DNA of 15,413 bases from an uncultured Caulobacterales bacterium (GTDB lineage Bacteria > Pseudomonadota > Alphaproteobacteria > Caulobacterales > Maricaulaceae): positions 1 through 15,413 of the forward strand of contig CALLME010000191.1 of assembly GCA_938007945.1 (NCBI GenBank), written 5' to 3'. This document shows positions 6,679 to 13,290 of this stretch, in pieces (within the stretch, counting starts at the first letter, position 1; every line of letters begins with the position of its first letter). The position numbers and the translations under genes are program-made. The notes below the pieces were generated by a model that saw only the letters and a list, made by a program, of their open reading frames with translations, did not search any database and was not told the DNA's origin.

Positions 6679-6707
6679 AAAAACGGCCTCAAAAGAGACC
6701 GTTTTTT
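6679..6707 (-). terminator. Rho-independent terminator of nrdA
   Basis: Arms AAAAACGG-C-CTC and GAG-A-CCGTTTTT pair with one mismatch around an AAAA loop, flanked by A-runs and T-runs on both sides. On the minus strand the stem is followed by UUUUU, 37 bases after the nrdA stop codon. It may also work in the other direction. Confidence 0.85.
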
Positions 6708-6743
6708 AAGATATTTTCAAGTTTCCCTCTGCTTAAATGAGCT

Positions 6744-8681
6744 TTACTGACAGGCGAGGCACTCGTCATAATCGGTCGGAGCGGCCGCTTGCATGGCTTT
6801 TTCCATATCCGAGAGGTTCTCTTTTGCGTCCGTTCCAGCAAAGGCGGCGCGCTGCACAGATTTAGACCGGCAATAGTAAAGCGACTTGACGCCTTTCTTC
6901 CAAGCCGTCCAATGCAACATGTGCAAATCCCACTTATTGACGTCTCCTGGGATGAAGATATTGAGCGACTGCGCTTGACAAATCATCGGCGCGCGGTCTG
7001 CGGCATGCTCAATAACCCAACGCTGATCAATTTCAAAAGCGGTCTTGAACGTGTCTTTTTCGTGCTGATCAAGATCGTCCATCCACTGCACTGAACCTTC
7101 ATTTTCAAGGATTTTTGTCCAAACAGATGGCTTGTTGAGGCCCTTTTCCTCAAGCAAATTTTCAAGGTGCTTATTGCGCACAGTGAAAGAGCCTGAGAGC
7201 GTCTTATGCGTGTAGATATTGGCTGGAATTGGCTCAATGCCCGCTGAGGTGCCGCCGCAGATGATGGAGATTGAGGCCGTCGGTGCCACAGCCAATTTGT
7301 GGCTAAAGCGCGCATTCACGCCCATTTCAGCCGCGTCAGGACACGCCCCGCGCTCTTCAGCCAACTTCACAGAGGCCGCGTCTGCGCCGCGGCGAATATG
7401 GCGGAACAGGCGATTGTTAAATGACTTTGCCATAGCGCTCTCAAACGGAATGCCTTTGGCTTGGAGAAGTGAGTGGAAACCCATCAAGCCAAGACCGACT
7501 GAGCGCTCCCGCATGGCCGAGTATTTCGCTTCGGCCATTTTATCGGGCGCATTTTGAATAAAATCTTCGAGAACATTATCAAGAAAGCGCATGATGTCTT
7601 CGACAAAACCTTCTTCGTTCTTCCACTCGTCATATTTCTCAGCATTAATAGACGACAGGCAGCAAACCGCAGTACGCTGCTTGCCAAATTTATCTTTGCC
7701 TGTCGCAAGCATGATTTCAGCACAGAGATTTGATTGCTGCACTTTAAGGCCCGCATCACGTTGGTGCTTGGCGAGCGCATTGTTCACCGTGTCAGAGAAC
7801 ACCATGTAAGGCTCACCCGTTTGCAGGCGCATTTCCAGGATTTTCTGCCAAATCTTACGCGCAGGCACGGTTTTAATTACCTCACCCGTTTTAGGGCTGC
7901 GTAGACCAAATTCAGCGCCGTCTTTGACCGCTTCCATGAACTCATCTGTAATATTGAGGCCGTGGTGCAGGTTCAGCGACTTGCGGTTGAAATCACCCGA
8001 CGGTTTACGAATTTCAAGGAACTCTTCAATTTCAGGATGGTGGATATCCAGATAAACCGCAGCTGAGCCGCGACGCAGAGAGCCTTGAGAAATGGCGAGC
8101 GTCAAGCTGTCCATTACGCGGATAAATGGGATGATACCTGATGTTTTACCCGCTTGGCCAATACGCTCACCAATAGAGCGGACATTGCCCCAATAGGTAC
8201 CGATACCGCCGCCATTAGACGCAAGCCAGACATTTTCGTTCCACACATCAACAATGCTGTCGAGGCTATCGTCGACCGCGTTTAAGAAACAAGAGATCGG
8301 CAAACCGCGTTCTGCGCCGCCGTTTGAGAGCACAGGTGTCGCCGGCATAAACCAGAGCTTTGACATATAGTCATAAAGGCGCTGTGCATGGGCTTGGTCA
8401 TCGGCATAATGCTCTGACACGCGCGCAAACATATCCTGATAGACTTCATCAGGCAGAAGGTAACGATCCACCAATGTGCGCTTCCCGAAATCTGTCAACA
8501 GAGCGTCGCGCGTGCGGTCTTGCTTGACGCGAATGGGCGCCTCTTTGACGATTTCAACATGCGGTTCAGCCCGCACGGATGATTTCGCAATCACCGTATC
8601 AAGTGCTGTTGTATCTGATGCATTGTGGTTCATCAGTTCGTCTTTGAGTGCAAAGTTTTCGCTGGCCGCTGTTTCTGACAT
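6744..8681 (-). CDS. nrdA: Ribonucleoside-diphosphate reductase alpha subunit (class I R1)
   Basis: This 645-residue catalytic subunit reduces NDPs to dNDPs with the NrdB protein encoded at 3301-4338. Active-site residues are in place: C131 (LPISCFL) and C340/C341 (AVCCLSSIN) for the redox cysteines, N318-L-C320-A-E322 for the thiyl radical site, and Y602-Y603 (SLYYCRS) for radical transfer. The last residues ECLACQ hold the C-terminal Cys pair (C641, C644) reduced by thioredoxin or glutaredoxin. The N-terminal ~60 residues are low-complexity, and the ~90-residue ATP-cone that gives dATP feedback inhibition in E. coli NrdA is absent. The ATG at 8681 has GGGGGA upstream. The gene stands alone, with its own terminator, a leader of about 160 bases and NrdR boxes. 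Confidence 0.97.
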   Translation of the reverse strand: MSETAASENFALKDELMNHNASDTTALDTVIAKSSVRAEPHVEIVKEAPIRVKQDRTRDALLTDFGKRTLVDRYLLPDEVYQDMFARVSEHYADDQAHAQRLYDYMSKLWFMPATPVLSNGGAERGLPISCFLNAVDDSLDSIVDVWNENVWLASNGGGIGTYWGNVRSIGERIGQAGKTSGIIPFIRVMDSLTLAISQGSLRRGSAAVYLDIHHPEIEEFLEIRKPSGDFNRKSLNLHHGLNITDEFMEAVKDGAEFGLRSPKTGEVIKTVPARKIWQKILEMRLQTGEPYMVFSDTVNNALAKHQRDAGLKVQQSNLCAEIMLATGKDKFGKQRTAVCCLSSINAEKYDEWKNEEGFVEDIMRFLDNVLEDFIQNAPDKMAEAKYSAMRERSVGLGLMGFHSLLQAKGIPFESAMAKSFNNRLFRHIRRGADAASVKLAEERGACPDAAEMGVNARFSHKLAVAPTASISIICGGTSAGIEPIPANIYTHKTLSGSFTVRNKHLENLLEEKGLNKPSVWTKILENEGSVQWMDDLDQHEKDTFKTAFEIDQRWVIEHAADRAPMICQAQSLNIFIPGDVNKWDLHMLHWTAWKKGVKSLYYCRSKSVQRAAFAGTDAKENLSDMEKAMQAAAPTDYDECLACQ

Positions 8682-8840
8682 AATTTCCCCCGATGTTTCC
8701 CTTTAGATGAGCCCGTGGCTCCATATGATATTTTGGCCTAAGCCCTTGTTTTGGCGTCAAAGACCCGTCTGGTGCGAAGCTCCCTTGCACCGGGTACTTT
8801 GTTGATTTTAGGAAGGATTAGAGCCGTAATCTCTAACTTC
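8682..8840 (-). promoter_or_regulatory. Structured 5' leader of nrdA mRNA
   Basis: The leader between the inferred transcription start (about 8840) and the nrdA ATG is about 160 bases. It contains three inverted repeats: TTAGAG/CTCTAA at 8818-8836; a longer one at 8763-8795 (ACCC/GGGT outside, GGTGC/GCACC, then AAG/CTT inside); and GAGCC/GGCTC at 8709-8721 with a 3-base loop. In the mRNA the middle hairpin shows a GGAG loop. No known riboswitch consensus was recognised. An overlapping 63-codon frame from GTG 8790 is not convincing. Regulation through this leader is an inference. Confidence 0.45.
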
Positions 8841-8841
8841 T

Positions 8842-8888
8842 GCACTATATATAGTGTTGATTTGCTCCCTAACGTCAACACCTTGTGT
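8842..8888 (-). promoter_or_regulatory. nrdA promoter with two NrdR boxes
   Basis: A box at 8842-8857 (ACACTATATATAGTGC on the minus strand) contains a perfect 14-bp palindrome and matches the NrdR consensus. A weaker box at 8873-8888 (ACACAAGGTGTTGACG on the minus strand) is centred exactly 31 bp away, the usual NrdR pair spacing. The weak box contains TTGACG as a candidate -35, and the strong box covers the AT-rich -10 region (CTATAT or TATATA, 18-19 bases after the -35). Repression by NrdR would block polymerase at both elements. Confidence 0.85.
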
Positions 8889-8909
8889 CGCAAAAAAGGA
8901 AATTTTTAG

Positions 8910-8924
8910 TTAACAAGAACTTAA
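8910..8924. promoter_or_regulatory. CtrA-type binding site upstream of nrdA
   Basis: TTAACAAGAACTTAA matches TTAA-N7-TTAA exactly. It lies about 32-46 bases upstream of the predicted nrdA -35 and also upstream of the divergent glycosyltransferase gene, so it could serve either. The remaining gene-free stretch, 8925-9170, is AT-rich. I see no further gene or clear promoter in it; a 38-codon frame from ATG 9013 lacks a ribosome-binding site. Confidence 0.55.
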
Positions 8925-9170
8925 GTCCTTAGTTTTGTTATGAATTTTTTTGAGTGTCCTAGAAATTGGCTAAAACGCAAAGTGCCATGGAGATTATTAC
9001 ACGTCAGAAAATGCAGATCATTCGCCCTATTCGTCCATTAATAATTCCCATTCCTTCTGTTAAGACGCTATATTGCGGCTATCTCCATCTCACATGGCTC
9101 AGAATCACAGCAATGAGTAAATCATAATAAGACTTCATAACGTTCACACGAACCGCGAAAGGCAAACGGG

Positions 9171-10304
9171 TTGAAAATACTTTTGGTCACAGATGCTTGG
9201 GCGCCGCAAATGAACGGCGTTGTCCGCACATTGTCAGAGACAGTGGACGCTTTGCGTACCCGTGGCCATATAGTTGAAGTCATCGCCCCGTCTGATGGGT
9301 ATTTCACACTTCCCCTGCCGACCTATCCCGATATCAGGCTCGCTCCCTTTGCCAAAAACGACGTGAAACGCCGCATCCTCGCCTTTGCCCCCGAAGCCGT
9401 GCACATCGCAACAGAGGGCCCATTAGGTCAGTCCGCACGCGCGCTGTGCCTGAAATGGGGGATGCCGTTCACGACGAGCTATCACACAAAATTCCCCGAA
9501 TATATCAAAGCCCGCTTTCCGTTCATTCCATTGTCGTGGCCCTATAAATTTGTCCGCGACTTTCATAATAGCGGCGGCCAGACCATGGTGACAACGCCGA
9601 GTATGGTCGAATTTCTAAAAACACGCGGCTTTACAGGATTAGCCCCTTGGGCGCGCGGTGTTGATCTTGGCATTTTTCGTCCAGAGCACCGCTTTGCACC
9701 AGAGGATGTCTATAAAGGCTTGCCGCGACCTATATTTGTCAATGTCGGCCGTGTCGCAGTTGAGAAAAATATCGAGGCGTTTCTCGCCCTTGATTTGCCT
9801 GGCAGCAAAGTCGTCGTCGGTGACGGCCCGCAACTGGCTCAGCTCAAGAAGAAATATCCAGAGACCCACTTCGTTGGCGCGAAATTTGAGCAGGATCTCT
9901 CGCGGCACTTTGCCGATGCCGATGTTTTTGTCTTCCCCAGCAAAACAGACACATTTGGCCTTGTGATTATTGAGGCTATGGCGACGGGTACCCCTGTCGC
10001 AGCTTATCCCGTCACGGGGCCTATTGATATCGTGCCTGGTAGCGGTGCAGGTGTTTTAGACGAGGACCTGAGAGCCGCCTGTCTTGGCGCGCTTGAACTT
10101 TCGCGAGAGACCACGGCGGCCTATGCGCAGAATTATAGCTGGGAGGCCGTCACCGATGTGTTCTTTAGCCTTCTCACTCCTGAATACGCCCCCAAGGCCC
10201 GTCGTCGCTGGCGGCGCACACGACGTCTCGCCCGCATCGCAGGCAGTCCTTATCATATGGTGAAAAAAGGCATGCGCCGTATTAGTCGCGCCGTAAAAGG
10301 GTAA
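9171..10304 (+). CDS. GT4-family glycosyltransferase with basic C-terminal tail
   Basis: This 377-residue retaining glycosyltransferase has a GT-B fold. The start is TTG at 9171 with AAAGG upstream; the reading MKILLVTDAWAPQMNGVVRTL is the classic N-terminal acceptor-domain opening of SqdX/MgtA/mannosyltransferase-like GT4 enzymes. The donor domain has GRVAVEKN (193-200), VVGDGP and the nucleotide-sugar motif TDTFGLVIIEAMATGTP. The conserved E-x7-E appears as D260-x7-E268. The last ~37 residues are strongly basic (KARRRWRRTRRL, later KKGMRRISRAVKG), suggesting attachment to the acidic inner membrane surface. A lipid acceptor (glycolipid synthesis) is therefore likely but not shown. It is convergent with the RHH gene, with 14 bases between the coding regions. 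Confidence 0.88.
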   Translation: MKILLVTDAWAPQMNGVVRTLSETVDALRTRGHIVEVIAPSDGYFTLPLPTYPDIRLAPFAKNDVKRRILAFAPEAVHIATEGPLGQSARALCLKWGMPFTTSYHTKFPEYIKARFPFIPLSWPYKFVRDFHNSGGQTMVTTPSMVEFLKTRGFTGLAPWARGVDLGIFRPEHRFAPEDVYKGLPRPIFVNVGRVAVEKNIEAFLALDLPGSKVVVGDGPQLAQLKKKYPETHFVGAKFEQDLSRHFADADVFVFPSKTDTFGLVIIEAMATGTPVAAYPVTGPIDIVPGSGAGVLDEDLRAACLGALELSRETTAAYAQNYSWEAVTDVFFSLLTPEYAPKARRRWRRTRRLARIAGSPYHMVKKGMRRISRAVKG

Positions 10305-10318
10305 CGCCAAATTTAGCG

Positions 10319-10525
10319 TCAGTTTTTACCCTTGGGTGCCTTTTGTGTCTCGGCTTCAATCGGTTTTGTCTCAACTTCTTTCAACCGCCCAGATTTGCGT
10401 AGAGCATCGCGTAGCACATATTCAATCTGCGCGTTGACCGAGCGCAACTCATCATCAGACCAACGCTGCATAGCTTTCAGCACATCAGCGTTGATCCGTA
10501 AGGGATATGATTTCTTTGCGGCCAT
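10319..10525 (-). CDS. Arc-type ribbon-helix-helix DNA-binding protein
   Basis: This 68-residue protein has a typical ribbon-helix-helix region. The strand KSYPLRI (5-11) is followed by a helix with VLKAMQRW, then SVNAQIEYVLRDALRKSGR, which matches the Arc repressor pattern RSVNSEIYQ. The C-terminus is a short Lys/Glu-rich tail. It starts 26 bases after the stop of the SPFH gene and has no visible Shine-Dalgarno sequence, so it is probably co-transcribed and perhaps translationally coupled. RHH proteins bind as dimers to short palindromes, often side by side one turn apart. Exactly such a pair lies in the promoter of this operon (11514-11532), so autorepression is likely. No toxin-like gene is next to it, so it is probably not an antitoxin. 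Confidence 0.85.
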   Translation of the reverse strand: MAAKKSYPLRINADVLKAMQRWSDDELRSVNAQIEYVLRDALRKSGRLKEVETKPIEAETQKAPKGKN

Positions 10526-10551
10526 TATGGACTGGGCTTAAATCGTAAGCG

Positions 10552-11493
10552 CTAGTAAAGCGAGCCGGTATTAACCACGGGCTGCGTCGCGCGGTCAGAA
10601 CAAAGCACAACAAGCAGGTTAGACACCATGGTTGCGCGGCGTTCATTATCAAGCTCGACCACGCCTTTGCTCGACAGTTCCTCTAGGGCCATTTCGACCA
10701 TACCGACCGCGCCCTCGACAATTTTTTGACGCGCGGCAATAATTGCCCCCGCCTGTTGGCGCTGCAACATGGCTTGCGCAATTTCGGGTGAATAGGCGAG
10801 GTGCGAGATACGCGCTTCAATTACATTAATGCCCGCTTTAGCGAGGCGGTCTTGGATTTCATCACGCAGACGGTTAGAAATCTCAACAGGGTGAGAGCGC
10901 AGCGAAATCTGGTTAACTTCATGCTGGTCATAGGGATAGCTCGTTGCCATAGCGCGGATCGCGGCCTCGCTCTGGATTTGTACAAAGCTCTCATAATCAT
11001 CGACGTTGAACACAGCTTCGGCAGAATCGCTGACTTCCCAGACAACAATGGCGGCAATTTCAATCGGGGAGCCATCAAGCTCGTTGACTTTCAACTTCCC
11101 GCTTTCAAAGTTGCGCACGCGCATCGAGACTTTCTTCTTGGTATAAAACGGATTGTTAAAGCGCAGACCATTTTCTCGCACTGTACCGACATATTTACCA
11201 AACAGGCTCAGCACTGCCGCTTGGTTAGGTTCGACTTTGTATAGGCCAGAAAAGCCAAATATTAGAATGGGTATACCCAGAGCCGGCACGACAGCCCGCA
11301 GACTTCGTGGCATGGCGCCTGTGAGCACCAAAAAGGCCGCGACAATTGCGAGGATAAGCAAGACAGCCAGAAACGGAATTCCGCTGACTGAACTGACGGG
11401 TTTTTCACTAATATCGCCATCTTTCGTGGGCGCGGCGGCGGCTGTGTTAGGGGCACCGTCGCCATCGCTAGAACGTTCTACAATATGGGTCAT
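10552..11493 (-). CDS. SPFH/band-7 domain membrane protein
   Basis: This 313-residue protein has an acidic, disordered N-terminus (1-36), two transmembrane helices (about 39-59 and 66-85) and an SPFH/band-7 domain (about 86-270). Recognisable parts are [20 protein letters not shown], the core strands [11 protein letters not shown] and a coiled-coil helix with [20 protein letters not shown] before [17 protein letters not shown] proteins oligomerise in membranes, organising microdomains or controlling proteases. Its partner here is unknown. AGGAGAG lies a few bases before the ATG. It leads a two-gene operon with the RHH regulator gene, which would tie its level to that regulator. Confidence 0.92.
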   Translation of the reverse strand: MTHIVERSSDGDGAPNTAAAAPTKDGDISEKPVSSVSGIPFLAVLLILAIVAAFLVLTGAMPRSLRAVVPALGIPILIFGFSGLYKVEPNQAAVLSLFGKYVGTVRENGLRFNNPFYTKKKVSMRVRNFESGKLKVNELDGSPIEIAAIVVWEVSDSAEAVFNVDDYESFVQIQSEAAIRAMATSYPYDQHEVNQISLRSHPVEISNRLRDEIQDRLAKAGINVIEARISHLAYSPEIAQAMLQRQQAGAIIAARQKIVEGAVGMVEMALEELSSKGVVELDNERRATMVSNLLVVLCSDRATQPVVNTGSLY

Positions 11494-11510
11494 AACTCTC
11501 TCCTTTTTTA

Positions 11511-11541
11511 TTATGATATCAAAATGATATCATAATGTCAA
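11511..11541 (-). promoter_or_regulatory. SPFH-RHH operon promoter with tandem palindromic operator
   Basis: On the minus strand a perfect -35 TTGACA (11536-11541) and a -10 TATCAT (11513-11518) are 17 bases apart. The spacer and -10 are filled by an inverted repeat with 11-bp perfect arms (TTATGATATCA, 11511-11521; its complement 11525-11535) and a 3-base centre. Each arm contains the palindrome TGATATCA (11514-11521 and 11525-11532), and their centres are 11 bp apart. This is the geometry expected for two RHH dimers binding cooperatively. The leader would be only about 15-20 bases long. Confidence 0.85.
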
Positions 11542-11627
11542 TTTGAGTTGAAAGCGGCGGCAAACTATTTCTCTACAGCGCCCTTACAAGGCTTGCCCTG
11601 CCCTAAGGCGACGCGTTAGGACGCCCT

Positions 11628-12269
11628 ATGTTTGATATTGCTCTATTCTGGTCTGCCTTTGCGGTACTATTTGTGATTATTGACCCGCCGGGCTGCGCGC
11701 CTATTTTCGCGACACTAACTCAAGGGACAAGCCGCAAGCACCAACGCTCTATGGCGTTTAAATCTGTTATCGTGGCCAGTATTATCCTCGTGCTGTTCGC
11801 TTATTTCGGGGATTTTGTATTTGCCAAGCTCGGCATCAGCCTTGACGCGCTGCGGATTGCGGGCGGCATTATGTTGTTCATCATCGGACTCAATATGGTG
11901 TTTGAAAAGCGCACAGAAACGCGCGAGGAGCGCGCCGAAGAACTGCTCGAGGAAACGCTAGACCCCGAAGACATCTCGGTCTTTCCGATGGGCATTCCGA
12001 TGATTGCAGGGCCTGGCACCATGGCCTCGCTGCTCATCCTCGCAGGTGACGCAGGCAATGATTTGCCGCAACAACTTGCCATTATGAGCGCGCTTTGCGC
12101 TGTGCTCGTCATTACGCTCATCGCATTTTTAATCGCAGGGCCGCTAATGAAGTTGATGGGCAAAACATTTACAAATGTGCTGACCCGTGTGCTTGGTGTC
12201 TTGCTCGCCACCCTCGCCTCGCAATTTGTGCTCGACGGCCTTAAAGGCGGATTGTTCGCAGCGCTATAA
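11628..12269 (+). CDS. MarC-family integral membrane protein
   Basis: This 213-residue protein has six predicted transmembrane helices (roughly 5-25, 43-63, 72-92, 120-140, 150-170 and 185-205). Family marks are the N-terminal VIIDPPGCAPIF, the middle RIAGGIMLFIIGLNMV, and FPMGIPMIAGPGTMASLL after a charged acidic loop (about 93-116). The length is normal for the family. MarC was once linked to multiple antibiotic resistance, but that link was withdrawn and the function of the family is unknown. The start ATG has AGGA upstream. It is divergent from the SPFH operon and convergent with the phasin-like gene, with a terminator between. Confidence 0.93.
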   Translation: MFDIALFWSAFAVLFVIIDPPGCAPIFATLTQGTSRKHQRSMAFKSVIVASIILVLFAYFGDFVFAKLGISLDALRIAGGIMLFIIGLNMVFEKRTETREERAEELLEETLDPEDISVFPMGIPMIAGPGTMASLLILAGDAGNDLPQQLAIMSALCAVLVITLIAFLIAGPLMKLMGKTFTNVLTRVLGVLLATLASQFVLDGLKGGLFAAL

Positions 12270-12277
12270 GATGACGC

Positions 12278-12307
12278 AAAAAAAGCCAGACCCAAAGGCC
12301 TGGCTTT
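12278..12307 (-). terminator. Bidirectional terminator between the MarC and phasin-like genes
   Basis: AAAGCCAG and CTGGCTTT form a perfect 8-bp stem, extended by CC/GG beyond one mismatch, around a CAAA loop. On the minus strand the stem is followed by seven U, ideal for the phasin-like gene, which ends at 12330. On the plus strand CTGGCTTTCTAATTTT gives a weaker U-run for the MarC gene. Confidence 0.85.
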
Positions 12308-12329
12308 CTAATTTTGAATTTCGTTTAGC

Positions 12330-13100
12330 TTAGAACTTGCCGAGCATTTTTTCTGACTTGGCCAGAAGATAATAAAATGTCACGCGGTTCTTAAAGCGGT
12401 CTTTTGACATTGTTTCGCAGACTGACATGACAAGCGCGTCAAGCTCAGCTTGATCGTCTTTTAAGCCAAACTTTTTGATAAGCAGGCTGTCACGCACTGT
12501 GTTGCGCTCGGCCTCATCAGAACAGGCCACGAATTTGCCGTCGCGAGAAGCAAGTGCGATACCACAATAGTTCACGATTTTGCGGATAACGGTTTCGTCA
12601 GCGTCAGCGTCATAGCCCTTAACGTCAGCGATATAGCTTGTGTATTTGTCCTCAACAATGCCTTCAACTTTTGGCGCAGCTTTTTTCGGAGCCGCTTTTT
12701 TTGCCGACGCTTTTTTAGCCGCTGCTTTCTTAGGGGCCATTTTCTTAAGCTTTGATTCAAGCGTTTTAACTTCTGCCTCTAGCTCTTCGACGTCCTTTTG
12801 GCCGCCAAGCGTCACTGTTGGAATTGCGCTACGGACTTTTTCAGCTGTCTCTGCATATGTCTTTTCGACTTTGTCTTGTGCGTCTTTGGCGACAACAACG
12901 GCTTTGCCCTCAATTTCTTCGCCTTTGACAACGAGGTCAGCGAAAAGTGTTTCTGTCATGGCTTTGGCTTGGGCAAATCGTGTTTGCGCACGCTCAAAAG
13001 CCAAGCCATGTAGGCCGACATAGGCGCGGCGTGCACGGCGCACAGTTTGCACAGGCTTAAGGGAATTATATGTCTCGGCAGTTTTTGCGAATACAGTCAT
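12330..13100 (-). CDS. Phasin-like protein fused to a DUF2853 domain
   Basis: This 256-residue protein has three visible parts. Residues 1-120 are helical and coiled-coil, ending in VEELEAEVKTLESKLKK, like PhaF/PhaI-type polyhydroxyalkanoate granule proteins. Residues 121-144 are a Lys/Ala repeat (KKAAAKKASAKKAAPKKAAP) like the histone-H1-like tail of PhaF, which binds DNA. Residues about 150-256 match DUF2853 as I know it (YIADVKGYDADADETVIRKIV, IALASRDGKFVACSD, RVTFYYLLAK), a small domain usually found alone. A role linking storage granules or membranes to the nucleoid is inferred. No PHA synthase gene is in the window, so PHA involvement is unproven. The start ATG has GGAG six bases upstream, inside a potential hairpin. 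A strong terminator follows the gene. Confidence 0.78.
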   Translation of the reverse strand: MTVFAKTAETYNSLKPVQTVRRARRAYVGLHGLAFERAQTRFAQAKAMTETLFADLVVKGEEIEGKAVVVAKDAQDKVEKTYAETAEKVRSAIPTVTLGGQKDVEELEAEVKTLESKLKKMAPKKAAAKKASAKKAAPKKAAPKVEGIVEDKYTSYIADVKGYDADADETVIRKIVNYCGIALASRDGKFVACSDEAERNTVRDSLLIKKFGLKDDQAELDALVMSVCETMSKDRFKNRVTFYYLLAKSEKMLGKF

Positions 13101-13152
13101 TTAGGTCTCCATTGAACTTCCAGTTTTTGGAAGCGGTGATTTCATGAGACCT
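13101..13152 (-). promoter_or_regulatory. Leader hairpin over the phasin-like gene's ribosome-binding site
   Basis: AGGTCTC (13103-13109) pairs with GAGACCT (13146-13152), and inside it CTTCCA pairs with TGGAAG (13117-13133, 5-base loop). In the mRNA the outer stem covers part of the GGAG ribosome-binding site. An in-frame 14-codon mini-ORF (ATG at 13145, stop 13101-13103) ends directly before the start codon; it may be incidental. Confidence 0.4.
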
Positions 13153-13194
13153 ATTTAAAGGGGATAATTAGAAATCGCGTCCTAATTAAGCGTG

Positions 13195-13272
13195 ATTTTG
13201 CTTAGCAAAATTGCACGACAAGGGCGGATTGCGAAAGGGTCGCTTTTGCCGAAGACAAAAATGCCCGTGCAA
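13195..13272. repeat. Palindrome and nested inverted repeats between the SDR and phasin-like genes
   Basis: ATTTTGCT-T-AGCAAAAT (13195-13211) is a perfect 17-base palindrome with a TGC-N3-GCA core. Next to it TTGCAC...GGGC (13211-13225) pairs with GCCC-GTGCAA (13263-13272), enclosing a smaller stem GCGAAA/TTTTGC (13231-13249). A related AGCAAAATGCAC lies at 13279-13290. The palindrome could be an operator for the phasin-like gene, since PhaR-type repressors of phasin genes recognise TGC-N-GCA motifs. The larger fold could end SDR transcription. Confidence 0.4.
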
Positions 13273-13290
13273 ACGCGCAGCAAAATGCAC

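Noticed and set aside
8709..8721. GCCAC near the nrdA start as a B12-box (cobalamin riboswitch)
   Set aside because: The remaining conserved cobalamin riboswitch elements are not visible and the leader is too short.
8599..8790. 63-codon frame from GTG 8790 overlapping the nrdA start
   Set aside because: It lies in another frame of nrdA and its leader hairpin, with no ribosome-binding site or recognisable protein pattern.
9013..9129. 38-codon frame starting MQIIRPIRPL before the glycosyltransferase
   Set aside because: No ribosome-binding site and no family resemblance; probably chance.
10303..10327. Weak hairpin ACGC/GCGT with T-run between the glycosyltransferase and RHH genes
   Set aside because: The stem has only about three to four GC pairs and a mismatch; too weak to call a terminator.
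10319..10525. RHH gene as an antitoxin
   Set aside because: The partner gene is an SPFH membrane protein, not a toxin-like ORF, and no other small gene adjoins it on the same strand.
12640..13023. Plus-strand Ala/Phe-rich frame opposite the phasin-like gene
   Set aside because: It is the antisense of the Lys/Ala repeat, which leaves long open frames by composition.
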